Shown: piece after piece, positions 1 through 7,023 of the stretch
How the letters are laid out: each line of letters begins with the position of its first letter
Position numbering within the stretch: the first letter of the stretch is position 1
DNA from: an uncultured Mediterraneibacter sp.
Lineage (GTDB): Bacteria; Bacillota; Clostridia; Lachnospirales; Lachnospiraceae
Direction of reading: 5' to 3'
Assembly: GCA_944381935.1 (NCBI GenBank)
Contig: CALWMN010000009.1
Coordinates: 1-64,000 of the forward strand
DNA: 64,000 nt
Program-made: the position numbers and the translations under genes
The notes under the pieces: generated by a model
Database searches by the model: none
What the model saw: only the letters and a program-made list of their open reading frames with translations
What the model was told of the DNA's origin: nothing

Positions 1-3
1 AAA

Positions 4-29
4 TATTGCCCGGCACAAACCGGGCAATA
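4..29 (+). terminator. Hairpin terminator of an upstream gene outside the window
   Basis: Perfect 10-bp inverted repeat (TATTGCCCGG at 4-13, CCGGGCAATA at 20-29) with a 6-nt loop, followed by an A/T-rich stretch whose T run comes only at about 43-49. It fits the end of an operon lying left of the window. The late T tract makes the direction uncertain; it could also serve a gene on the other strand. A weaker hairpin (GCGG/CCGC, 82-94, then TCTTTTT) follows. Confidence 0.6.
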
Positions 30-131
30 CAAAAAATTTATATTTTTTTCATTGTCTACTTGACGGGTAGCACACCAATTGGCGGGAATACCGCTCTTTT
101 TATAAAAGTAAAAATGTGAAGGCAAGTACAC

Positions 132-178
132 TTGACATAAAGATAAAAAACATATATAGTATTTGTAAATACTATATA
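132..178 (+). promoter_or_regulatory. Promoter with MarR-type operator upstream of the marR-MATE operon
   Basis: TTGACA (132-137), a 17-nt spacer and TATAGT (155-160) form a near-consensus sigma-A promoter. A perfect 12-bp inverted repeat, TATATAGTATTT (153-164) and AAATACTATATA (167-178) around a 2-nt centre, covers the -10 box and the start point. This is the layout expected for a MarR dimer blocking its own promoter, so the adjacent MarR gene is the obvious ligand. Promoter and palindrome are read directly; the regulator-operator pairing is inferred. Confidence 0.8.
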
Positions 179-211
179 GAAATTTAAAAATACTTTTTGA
201 AGGAGGGAAAC

Positions 212-655
212 ATGCATCAATTTTCAAAGGCATATGAACTCTTGTCAGTATGGGCAAAGGGAACAGCCCTATATGCCCGCTGGGCACACGAATGTGAAAT
301 CGGCTATCCGGAACTTATGGTCCTTTATGCCTTACATGCAAAGGATGGGCTTACGCAAAAGACGATTACAGAAGAATTTGGGTTGATAAAGGCAACAGTA
401 AGCACAGTAATCCGTGATTTAAAAAAACGCGGACTTATCGTCCTTGAGCCGAGTAAAGAAGACAAGAGAGAAAAAAGGGTTGTTCTTACCGAAACCGGGA
501 AAGATTACGCAGAAAAAGTCATTCAGCCGCTGTTGGAGACAGAAGAACGCATTACTAGGAAAATCGGTGATGGGCGGATGGAGCAGATTATAGACACACT
601 GGATCTTTTCAATATTTTGTTTGAAAAGGAGCTGAAAGGAGTACATAAGAAATGA
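212..655 (+). CDS. MarR family transcriptional regulator
   Basis: A 147-residue winged helix-turn-helix protein of the size usual for MarR. The DNA-binding part spans about residues 30-100: YPELMVLYAL, then the recognition region around LIKATVSTVIRDLKKRGLI, then the wing with DKREKRVVLTETG. An in-frame TTG at 197 lies upstream, but AGGAGGG at 201-207 places translation start at the ATG at 212. The stop overlaps the ATG of the MATE gene (ATGA), so the two are translationally coupled. With the palindrome over its promoter, the likely role is an autorepressor that also controls the pump and is released by a small-molecule ligand. The ligand cannot be told from sequence. Confidence 0.87.
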   Translation: MHQFSKAYELLSVWAKGTALYARWAHECEIGYPELMVLYALHAKDGLTQKTITEEFGLIKATVSTVIRDLKKRGLIVLEPSKEDKREKRVVLTETGKDYAEKVIQPLLETEERITRKIGDGRMEQIIDTLDLFNILFEKELKGVHKK

Positions 656-1992
656 AAGAGACCAGAACTTTTTTTAAATACGTTATTCCGTCTATATTTT
701 CTTTTGCGTTGTCCGGAGTTTATGCGATTGTGGACGGCTTTTTTGTCGGGAACAGCATTGGAGATATAGGGATATCAGCAATAAACGTAGCATATCCTGT
801 CAGTGCCGTTCTCCAGGCTTTGGGAACAGGGCTCGGTATGGGAGGAGCTGTCTATTATGCGATCAGTAAAGCGGAAAAAAATGAAACACTGACCAGAAAA
901 TTTACGGCTGGCGCTATGTGGCTGCTGCTTATTACAAGCGTGATTCTGACTTTTGCAACTTTCTTTTTGAATACACCCCTTTTGCGTCTGCTGGGTGCTG
1001 AGGGGGAGCTTCTTTCTCTGGGGGAAGAGTATATTGCTATTATTGCTTTAGGGGCAGGATTACAGATAATCGGTACGGGCATGGTGCCTTTTATCCGAAA
1101 CCATGAGGGGTCATTTGAAGCTATGCTGTCTATGGCTGCCGGGTTTCTCACAAATATCATTCTTGACTACCTCTTTGTCTGGATACTTCAACAGGGTGTC
1201 GCAGGTGCGGCAATTGCAACTGTTATCGGCCAGGGAGTAACTTTTTTGACAGCATTGATTTATATGTTGAGATATAAACAGTTTACCTTAAAAATTCCGT
1301 TTTCCGACATGGCGGCAGTATCAAAAAAAATTGTCAAAATAGGTATCGCGCCATTCGGCCTGGCAATGGCACCAAATATATCTCTGATAATCATAAACCG
1401 TTTTTCTATTTTCTATGGGGGTGAAAAGGCAGTTGCAGTTTACTCCTGCATCGCATATATTATATCTATTGTGTATTTGATTTTTCAGGGAGTCGGGGAT
1501 GGAAGCCAGCCGATCATCAGTAAATATTATGGGGAAAGAAATTTTTCCCGTCTCAGGGATATTAGAAAACTGGCGTATGGATTTGGGATTATGCTGTCGC
1601 TTGCCAGCTGTATCATCATGTACCTGGCAAGAAGAAATATAGGCACACTATTTGGCGTGTCGGCAGAAGTGAATATTGAGGTTGCAAAGATTATACCGAT
1701 ATTTCTTATTTCAGTTCCTTTTGTCGCGATAACCCGTATAACAACCGCAAGTTTTTATGCGACGGAAGAGAGCCTGTTTTCTTATATCTTGACATACATA
1801 GAACCTGTATTCATGCTTCTTTTTATGTTTGCTTTGCCTCCGGCATTTGGAGGGCAGATTATGATTTGGTGGAGCACCGTATTTGCAAGAGTTTTATCTG
1901 CCGGTTTGTCGCTTATATTAAAGGACCATGCCGACAGAAAAAACTGGCAGTCCAATATGGATAAGAAGGTATATGGACAGCCTTTAGTTTAG
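652..1992 (+). CDS. MATE family efflux transporter
   Basis: A 446-residue multi-pass membrane protein with the two homologous six-helix halves of MATE transporters. The first half opens with the PSIFSFALSGVYAIVDGFFVG segment; the second half contains GVGDGSQPIISKYYGE, a typical loop of Clostridial MATE proteins. The family exports cationic drugs or metabolites using a Na+ or H+ gradient. It is the second gene of the MarR operon, sharing ATGA with the regulator. Together they look like a self-contained inducible efflux unit. Both genes look more A/T-rich than the genes from 2090 on, which hints at separate acquisition. The substrate is unknown. Confidence 0.88.
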   Translation: MKETRTFFKYVIPSIFSFALSGVYAIVDGFFVGNSIGDIGISAINVAYPVSAVLQALGTGLGMGGAVYYAISKAEKNETLTRKFTAGAMWLLLITSVILTFATFFLNTPLLRLLGAEGELLSLGEEYIAIIALGAGLQIIGTGMVPFIRNHEGSFEAMLSMAAGFLTNIILDYLFVWILQQGVAGAAIATVIGQGVTFLTALIYMLRYKQFTLKIPFSDMAAVSKKIVKIGIAPFGLAMAPNISLIIINRFSIFYGGEKAVAVYSCIAYIISIVYLIFQGVGDGSQPIISKYYGERNFSRLRDIRKLAYGFGIMLSLASCIIMYLARRNIGTLFGVSAEVNIEVAKIIPIFLISVPFVAITRITTASFYATEESLFSYILTYIEPVFMLLFMFALPPAFGGQIMIWWSTVFARVLSAGLSLILKDHADRKNWQSNMDKKVYGQPLV

Positions 1993-2089
1993 AGGATTTA
2001 CGCCGATATTCTCAATAAGAGAAAGAATAACAGCAACAGTTCAGTCTTTGTAAGATTTCCGGTTTTATACAGGAAAGGAGTGGGAATGG

Positions 2090-3247
2090 ATGGCAATGGT
2101 CAGAGGCGTTCAGGACGAGAGTGTGATAGCACTGGCACGGTCTCAGAAAACTCTTGATGATGCGGTGGTAAATACTCACAGATCAGGGCGTGAACAGGGA
2201 CTTAAGGCAGATACGGTTATATTTCAGCGGACTCCTGAAATGAAAAAGCAGGCGGAAGAGTTGTTTGGCGAATTTCTGGATCGGCTCCAGAAGGTATACC
2301 CGGAACTGCGAATTGTGATATCTGACGGGAAAGCGGGCAATGACTACAATCTTCTTTCGCAGACGCTAAGGGATATGGGAGACGAGTATGTCTTGCTGCT
2401 GTCCAGAGATTTTATGGAGAGCCTTGGTGCAGATGAAGGGTCATACCGCCTCAGGGCACAGGCAGTCCTGGAAGCGGTAAAACGGCTGGGAAGTTACCAG
2501 CAGGGAGCGGCAGTCTGGATGGGCGAAGATACCGCAGCCTTTCTGGTCAGGCAGCCGGATAAAAAGAAGGAAAGCACCGACTGGATAAAGGAATGGGCAC
2601 AGCGCCAGGAGAAGCACCTGTCGGATATGCTTCCGTCACCCTCAGAGCAGGAACTGATGAAATCCAGGGCCCTCAGCTCGGCGTACTACCAGACGGCTAC
2701 CGCATATTCGCGGCTCGCGAGGGCAAAGACAAAGACAGCAGCGCAGTCTGTCGTGACAGAAATCAGGCAGAGCGTCAGCACCTTGAAGCTGGTTGCCGCC
2801 TACGGGGACGACAAATTGCGTGCAAAGGCAAAAAGAGCGATGAAATCTTTAGAAAAACTGATTTTGCGTGCAAACAGGAAGATGCGCCGGTTCGACGAAG
2901 AGAGGCTTACTGATGCCAGGAAGGAGCGGGCGCAGGAGAAAAGGCAGAAAGAGCGGGAAATGCAGGCGGAGCTGGAGCTGAAAAGGAGGAAGACATCGCG
3001 GGCGACGGGCGATGGAGCGATTCTGACAGAGGGGCGGTTAAATAACGTCAACATTCCCGGCCGCCGGAGCTGGGCAGAGGAACAGCGACTGAAGAAAACA
3101 CACAAAGATCCTTCCTATGACTGGATGACCTATATCCCAGTGAACCCGACAATAGCGACAGATGTTATTTCAGTGGCATCGGAGCTTGTCCTTGGCGGAA
3201 TGCCTGTGCCGGAAGGATTTCAGGTGGCAGATGTAATGGCTTTCTGA
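2090..3247 (+). CDS. Unrecognised charged, coiled-coil-rich protein
   Basis: 385 residues; I do not recognise the family. The start is the ATG at 2090, ten bases after AGGAAAGGAG (2071-2080); an ATG at 2086 is out of frame. There is no signal peptide or membrane segment. Residues about 45-150 look globular (PELRIVISDGKAGNDYNLL, EYVLLLSRDFMESLG). Residues about 190-305 are very rich in Lys, Arg, Glu and Ala (for example RAKAKRAMKSLEKLILRANRKMRRF and a run of KERAQEKRQKERE type) and probably form long charged helices. The C-terminus is again non-charged (VASELVLGGMPVPEGF). It is followed by a hairpin terminator, so it is probably monocistronic and only loosely tied to the glycosyltransferase and two-component genes downstream. 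Confidence 0.55.
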   Translation: MAMVRGVQDESVIALARSQKTLDDAVVNTHRSGREQGLKADTVIFQRTPEMKKQAEELFGEFLDRLQKVYPELRIVISDGKAGNDYNLLSQTLRDMGDEYVLLLSRDFMESLGADEGSYRLRAQAVLEAVKRLGSYQQGAAVWMGEDTAAFLVRQPDKKKESTDWIKEWAQRQEKHLSDMLPSPSEQELMKSRALSSAYYQTATAYSRLARAKTKTAAQSVVTEIRQSVSTLKLVAAYGDDKLRAKAKRAMKSLEKLILRANRKMRRFDEERLTDARKERAQEKRQKEREMQAELELKRRKTSRATGDGAILTEGRLNNVNIPGRRSWAEEQRLKKTHKDPSYDWMTYIPVNPTIATDVISVASELVLGGMPVPEGFQVADVMAF

Positions 3248-3293
3248 ACAAAGTGGAAAGGAAATCGCAACATGGGGAAAACCGTGCAGGAAG

Positions 3294-3320
3294 AAGGATA
3301 CTGAAAAAGTATCCTTTTTC
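3294..3320 (+). terminator. Hairpin terminator after the unrecognised gene
   Basis: AAGGATA (3294-3300) pairs with TATCCTT (3310-3316) across a 9-nt loop and runs into TTTTTC. It sits 46 bases after the stop at 3247 and separates that gene from the glycosyltransferase operon. Confidence 0.65.
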
Positions 3321-3329
3321 CATGCGCGT

Positions 3330-3352
3330 CAGATTGCATGGGATGCAATCTG
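3330..3352. repeat. Perfect 10-bp inverted repeat in the 3248-3567 gap
   Basis: CAGATTGCAT (3330-3339), GGG, ATGCAATCTG (3343-3352). It has no T tract, so it is not a convincing terminator. It lies just upstream of a putative promoter for the glycosyltransferase/two-component operon and could be an operator or an RNA hairpin. Apart from this repeat, the terminator and the putative promoter, I see nothing in the 3248-3567 gap. Confidence 0.5.
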
Positions 3353-3372
3353 CTGTAAAAACTCAGCAAAAA

Positions 3373-3401
3373 TTATAAATTTTTCCGCAATTTTTTATAA
3401 T
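3373..3401 (+). promoter_or_regulatory. Putative promoter of the GT2/two-component/ABC operon
   Basis: TATAAT at 3396-3401 is a perfect -10 box; the hexamer 17 bases upstream, TTATAA (3373-3378), is a poor -35. The surrounding sequence is very A/T-rich. The weak -35 would fit activation by the OmpR-type regulator encoded downstream, which is inference. The leader to the ATG at 3568 is about 160 nt. Confidence 0.4.
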
Positions 3402-3567
3402 GATAAAACGCTGAAAAAGAGTAAAATATAGATTCCATAGCACAGCTTTGGCTTGCGCTGACACGGTCCGTGAGGGGAGAGAGTACAAAGATTCCCTACC
3501 GGTATGATTTCAGGGCATACTAATGTCTGTTGCCCTGCGGGAAATATCAGATATGGAGGTTATCAGG

Positions 3568-4548
3568 ATGAATGAGAAATATGCGGCTGAGTACGGAATA
3601 GAGGCAGTTATCACCAGCTATAATCAGGGGGACATGATCCTGGAGGCAGTTGACTCTCTGTGTCGTCAGACCGTGCCTCCGTCAAGGATCATCATTGTGG
3701 ACGACGGGTCAACGGATGAGGGATCCCTTTCCATACTCAGCCGGGTCGAATCGGATCTGGACCGGGAGATCCCGGCAGTTATTCTAAGGCAGAAGAACAG
3801 AGGGGTATCCGCTGCGCGCAATGCGGGAATCTGTAAAGCGGACTCGGAAATGGTGCTTGTGCTCGACGGAGACGACAGGCTTGAGCCTTCCTATCTCGAA
3901 GAGGTCGGGAACATGCTGCACAGGGATCCCTCCCTGGTCGCGGCGTCCTCCTGGATGCGTACATTTGGCGTGTTAAGCGCCGAGATCCGTCCAGCCGGAG
4001 GAAGGATAGAAGCGTTCCTTTCGCGCAATTGCTGTCCGGCAACCCACATCCTGCGGCGGGAGGCATGGGAACAGTGCGGCGGTTATGATGAAACCATGCG
4101 CTCCGGCTTTGAGGACTGGGATTTCTTCTTAAGTATGCTGGAGACAAGGGCAGATGCAGCAATCGGAATTGTGGAAAGAGCGCTGGTCGATTACCGCACT
4201 GCCCCGGCGTCATCCAATGTGAAGAGCATGGAAAAGAGGCTGGAGCTCATGCGTTTTATTATCGAAAAGCATAGCAGTGCCTATCAGGAACATATCGCAG
4301 ACGCGCTACTGGGCATTGAGTCTGTATCAATGTCAAGACTTTATGGGTGGGAGAGCGAGATTGCCCACGCGATTGAAGAGGGTCGTGGTCTGTGCGAAGC
4401 GTCGGAAGGGTTTATGGTGCATCCGTCATACGGGGACGGCGGGATGGCTGCGGCAGTCCGCATAGTCTCAGCACCTGCCGGGACAGGAGAACACCGATGC
4501 GCGGGAAAAATGATGAATGAGCCAGAAGAGGGGAACACAGACATATGA
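3568..4548 (+). CDS. Family 2 (GT-A) glycosyltransferase
   Basis: A 326-residue soluble enzyme of the GT2 family, which moves a sugar from a nucleotide-sugar donor. Visible motifs are the N-terminal AVITSYNQG strand, VDDGS at residues 44-48 (nucleotide binding), the metal-binding DGD at 100-102 within VLDGDD, and GFEDWDFFLS near residue 178 (catalytic acidic region). The ORF opens at 3523 but has no ribosome binding site there; GGAGG at 3555-3559 favours the ATG at 3568. No membrane segment is present, so the acceptor is presumably cytoplasmic or a membrane-face lipid or peptide. The stop overlaps the response regulator start (ATGA), an unusual coupling of a glycosyltransferase to a two-component system. 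Acceptor and sugar are unknown. Confidence 0.82.
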   Translation: MNEKYAAEYGIEAVITSYNQGDMILEAVDSLCRQTVPPSRIIIVDDGSTDEGSLSILSRVESDLDREIPAVILRQKNRGVSAARNAGICKADSEMVLVLDGDDRLEPSYLEEVGNMLHRDPSLVAASSWMRTFGVLSAEIRPAGGRIEAFLSRNCCPATHILRREAWEQCGGYDETMRSGFEDWDFFLSMLETRADAAIGIVERALVDYRTAPASSNVKSMEKRLELMRFIIEKHSSAYQEHIADALLGIESVSMSRLYGWESEIAHAIEEGRGLCEASEGFMVHPSYGDGGMAAAVRIVSAPAGTGEHRCAGKMMNEPEEGNTDI

Positions 4549-5237
4549 GCATCGGGAAAATTATGGTGGTGGAAGATGACCTGGCATTGAGCGCGGGGCT
4601 TTGTTTTGAACTGGATATGAATGATTATCTTACCGTGGCGGCATATAATTTAAAGAAGGCAAGACAGCTTCTGGCGGAGGATACTTGTGATCTTGTCATT
4701 CTGGATGTGAACCTGCCGGATGGAAACGGGATGGACTTCTGTAAAGAGATAAAGGGGGACAATCCGTATCTTCCTGTTATTTTTCTGACGGCAAATGACC
4801 TGGAGGAGGATGTGGTGGCAGGGTTTGACCTGGGGGCGGACGACTATGTGACGAAACCCTTCAGTATGAAGATCCTCCTGAAAAGAGTGGAGGCTGCCAT
4901 GCGTCACAGAAAAGAAAATGGTGAAAGGGAAAAGGACCGCTGGAGCGACGGATTCCTCTGCCTGGATTTCGGCACGCTTACTGCGAGGAAGGGAAATGTG
5001 CAGATTGCTATCACGCCGAATGAATATAAATTGCTCAAGCTTCTGACAGAAAACAGCGGAAATGTGCTGACACGACAGATACTGCTTGACAGGCTCTGGG
5101 ACAATGAAGGGAATTTTATTGATGACCACACACTGACAGTCACCATGAACCGGCTTCGTGCCAAGATCGAAGAGGAAGGTCATACCTATATCAAGACAGT
5201 ACGGGGAATGGGATATATCTGGACGGGAGGCAGGTAG
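4545..5237 (+). CDS. OmpR/PhoB-type response regulator
   Basis: A 230-residue two-domain regulator. The receiver domain (1-120) has the acidic pair D11/D12, the phosphoacceptor D54 in ILDVNLPDG, T82 and K104 in VTKPF. The C-terminal winged helix (about 135-228) has the usual GTLTARKG, ITPNEYKLLKLL, LTRQILLDRLWD and TVRGMGYIW elements. It belongs with the histidine kinase that starts 4 bases after its stop. By position it should activate or repress the ABC pairs downstream, and perhaps the operon itself. Intergenic elements at 3373-3401 and 9564-9602 are candidate targets. The family call is firm; the stimulus is inferred from context. Confidence 0.93.
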   Translation: MSIGKIMVVEDDLALSAGLCFELDMNDYLTVAAYNLKKARQLLAEDTCDLVILDVNLPDGNGMDFCKEIKGDNPYLPVIFLTANDLEEDVVAGFDLGADDYVTKPFSMKILLKRVEAAMRHRKENGEREKDRWSDGFLCLDFGTLTARKGNVQIAITPNEYKLLKLLTENSGNVLTRQILLDRLWDNEGNFIDDHTLTVTMNRLRAKIEEEGHTYIKTVRGMGYIWTGGR

Positions 5238-5241
5238 GAAG

Positions 5242-6261
5242 ATGAACGAAAAGAGATTGCGGGTATGGACTGTACTTCTGCCGGCGGCAGCGGCTGTGCT
5301 GTCAGCGGCAGCGATATGGATTTTGTGGACATATGTCCCCAGGGCAGAAATCCGATATGCCCTGACAGTGCTGTTCGCGGCAATCCTGTTCGCGGCAGCT
5401 GCATACAGGATCTGCCTGAGACGTCAGGTGGCGGATTTTGCGGATACGCTGTGTGGGATTCTGGACGGAATGATCGCGGGGGGAAACAGAAGGCGGGAAA
5501 TCTATGAGGACAGCCTGACAGCGAAGGTACAGAGCAAGCTGCTGCAGTTTTATGATATCGCAGAGGAGGCAAGAGAGGAAAGCCGCAGGGACAAGCAGAC
5601 AATACAGGAGCTTGTCAGTGATATCTCCCATCAGGTCAAAACGCCGATGGCAAATCTGAAAATCTTTACAGGGATTCTGAAGGAACATTCTCTTTCGGAG
5701 GAGAAGCAGAAGGAGTTCCTGGAGACAATGGAAGGACAGATCGGGAAATTGGATTTTCTGATGCAGTCCTTGATCAAGATGTCCAGGCTGGAGACCGGGA
5801 CCTTTGCGCTCCACCCTGAGAAGGAAGTGCTTGAGCCGACGGTTGCCCGCGCTATCAGCCTTGTATGGACGGCGGCAGAGAGAAAAAGGATCCGATTGGA
5901 AACAGAATGTGACAGCAGCATTGAAGTTATCCATGATCCGAAATGGACCGCAGAGGCACTTGGGAACATACTGGACAACGCGGTAAAATATACACCGCCG
6001 AAGGGAAGCATAAGAGTACAGGTCCGGCCCTGGCAGATTTATACGAGAATCGATATTTCTGATACCGGGATCGGGATTGCCAGGGAGCATTATCATGATA
6101 TTTTCAAGCGGTTTTACCGGGCAGAGGAAGCCGCGAAAGAAGAAGGAGTGGGGCTTGGGCTCTATCTTGCGCAGGAGATCATCCGACAGGAGAGAGGGTA
6201 TATCACGGTGCAGTCTGAAAAAGGGCAAGGCACGGTGTTTTCCGTATTCCTGTTAAGCTGA
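5242..6261 (+). CDS. Sensor histidine kinase, intramembrane-sensing type
   Basis: 339 residues. Two N-terminal membrane helices (about 8-31 and 39-56) are joined by only some seven outside residues, so there is no room for an extracellular sensor domain. This is the layout of intramembrane-sensing kinases such as BceS, which usually read the state of a partner ABC transporter. The phosphoacceptor is H129 in SDISHQVKTP; then come NILDNAVKYTP (N box), DTGIGI (G1) and GVGLGLYLA (G2), all intact. The longer ORF from 5158 overlaps the regulator and is not used; the ATG at 5242 follows AGGTAGGAAG. Partnership with the adjacent response regulator is clear; sensing through the downstream transporters is inference. 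Confidence 0.9.
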   Translation: MNEKRLRVWTVLLPAAAAVLSAAAIWILWTYVPRAEIRYALTVLFAAILFAAAAYRICLRRQVADFADTLCGILDGMIAGGNRRREIYEDSLTAKVQSKLLQFYDIAEEAREESRRDKQTIQELVSDISHQVKTPMANLKIFTGILKEHSLSEEKQKEFLETMEGQIGKLDFLMQSLIKMSRLETGTFALHPEKEVLEPTVARAISLVWTAAERKRIRLETECDSSIEVIHDPKWTAEALGNILDNAVKYTPPKGSIRVQVRPWQIYTRIDISDTGIGIAREHYHDIFKRFYRAEEAAKEEGVGLGLYLAQEIIRQERGYITVQSEKGQGTVFSVFLLS

Positions 6262-6294
6262 GTGCACGGATGTTGCCCAAAGGGAGAAAGAAAT

Positions 6295-7023
6295 ATGGAC
6301 ATAATTGCAAGAATTGAGAATGTGAAAAAATATTATGGCAGTGGGGAAAGTATGGTCCGGGCGCTGGACGGTGTTGACCTGGAGATTGAGAAAGGGAGGT
6401 TTACCATGCTTGTCGGGGCATCAGGGAGCGGCAAGACTACGCTTCTGAATCTTCTTGGCGGGCAGGATAAACCCACTGAAGGGAGGATCTTTGTGGAAGG
6501 GACAAGGATCGATACCCTGGGGGAGGAGGCTCTTTCTGTCTACCGGAGAAATAAGATCGGGTTTATCTATCAGAATTTCAATCTTATCCCGATGCTGACG
6601 GTAGAGGAGAATATCCTGTTTCCGCTTGAACTGGGAAATGAGAAACCGGACAGAGGATTTTTTGATGAGCTTGTCGGAATCCTGGGATTAAAGGACAGGC
6701 TGGATGCGCTGCCGGGAGAACTCTCAGGCGGACAGAGACAACAGACGGCGATCGCGAGAGCGCTGATCACCCGTCCTTCCCTTGTGCTGGCAGACGAACC
6801 GACGGGAAATCTGGACAGGAAATCAGGGCAGAATGTCCTGGGACTTCTTAAGATGATGAACGGGAAGTACCATCAGACAATCGTCATGATCACGCATGAT
6901 CTGGACATTGCACAGATGGCAGACAGGATCATTCGGATCGAAGACGGAAAGGCGGAGGATAAAGGTATGAGAGGAAAAGCAGGATTGGATGGGAGGATGC
7001 ACGATGTCGGTGCTGGCAAATAA
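6295..7023 (+). CDS. ABC transporter ATPase, first pair (MacB/LolD-like)
   Basis: A 242-residue ATPase of the class that works with FtsX-type permeases. Walker A is GASGSGKT (41-48), the signature LSGGQRQQTAIARAL, Walker B LVLADEP followed by TGNLD, and the switch histidine is in MITHDLD. The signature is slightly off: the usual QQQR is RQQT here, while the second ATPase in the cluster has [25 protein letters not shown] at 6281-6290 places the start at ATG 6295 rather than the GTG at 6262. It overlaps the permease start at 7004, so the pair is co-translated. Likely role: mechanotransmission or removal of membrane-active peptides; not proven. Confidence 0.9.
   Translation: MDIIARIENVKKYYGSGESMVRALDGVDLEIEKGRFTMLVGASGSGKTTLLNLLGGQDKPTEGRIFVEGTRIDTLGEEALSVYRRNKIGFIYQNFNLIPMLTVEENILFPLELGNEKPDRGFFDELVGILGLKDRLDALPGELSGGQRQQTAIARALITRPSLVLADEPTGNLDRKSGQNVLGLLKMMNGKYHQTIVMITHDLDIAQMADRIIRIEDGKAEDKGMRGKAGLDGRMHDVGAGK

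Noticed and set aside
5302-6228. 308-codon minus-strand ORF antisense to the histidine kinase
   Set aside because: The kinase frame has all catalytic motifs; the antisense frame shows no domain.
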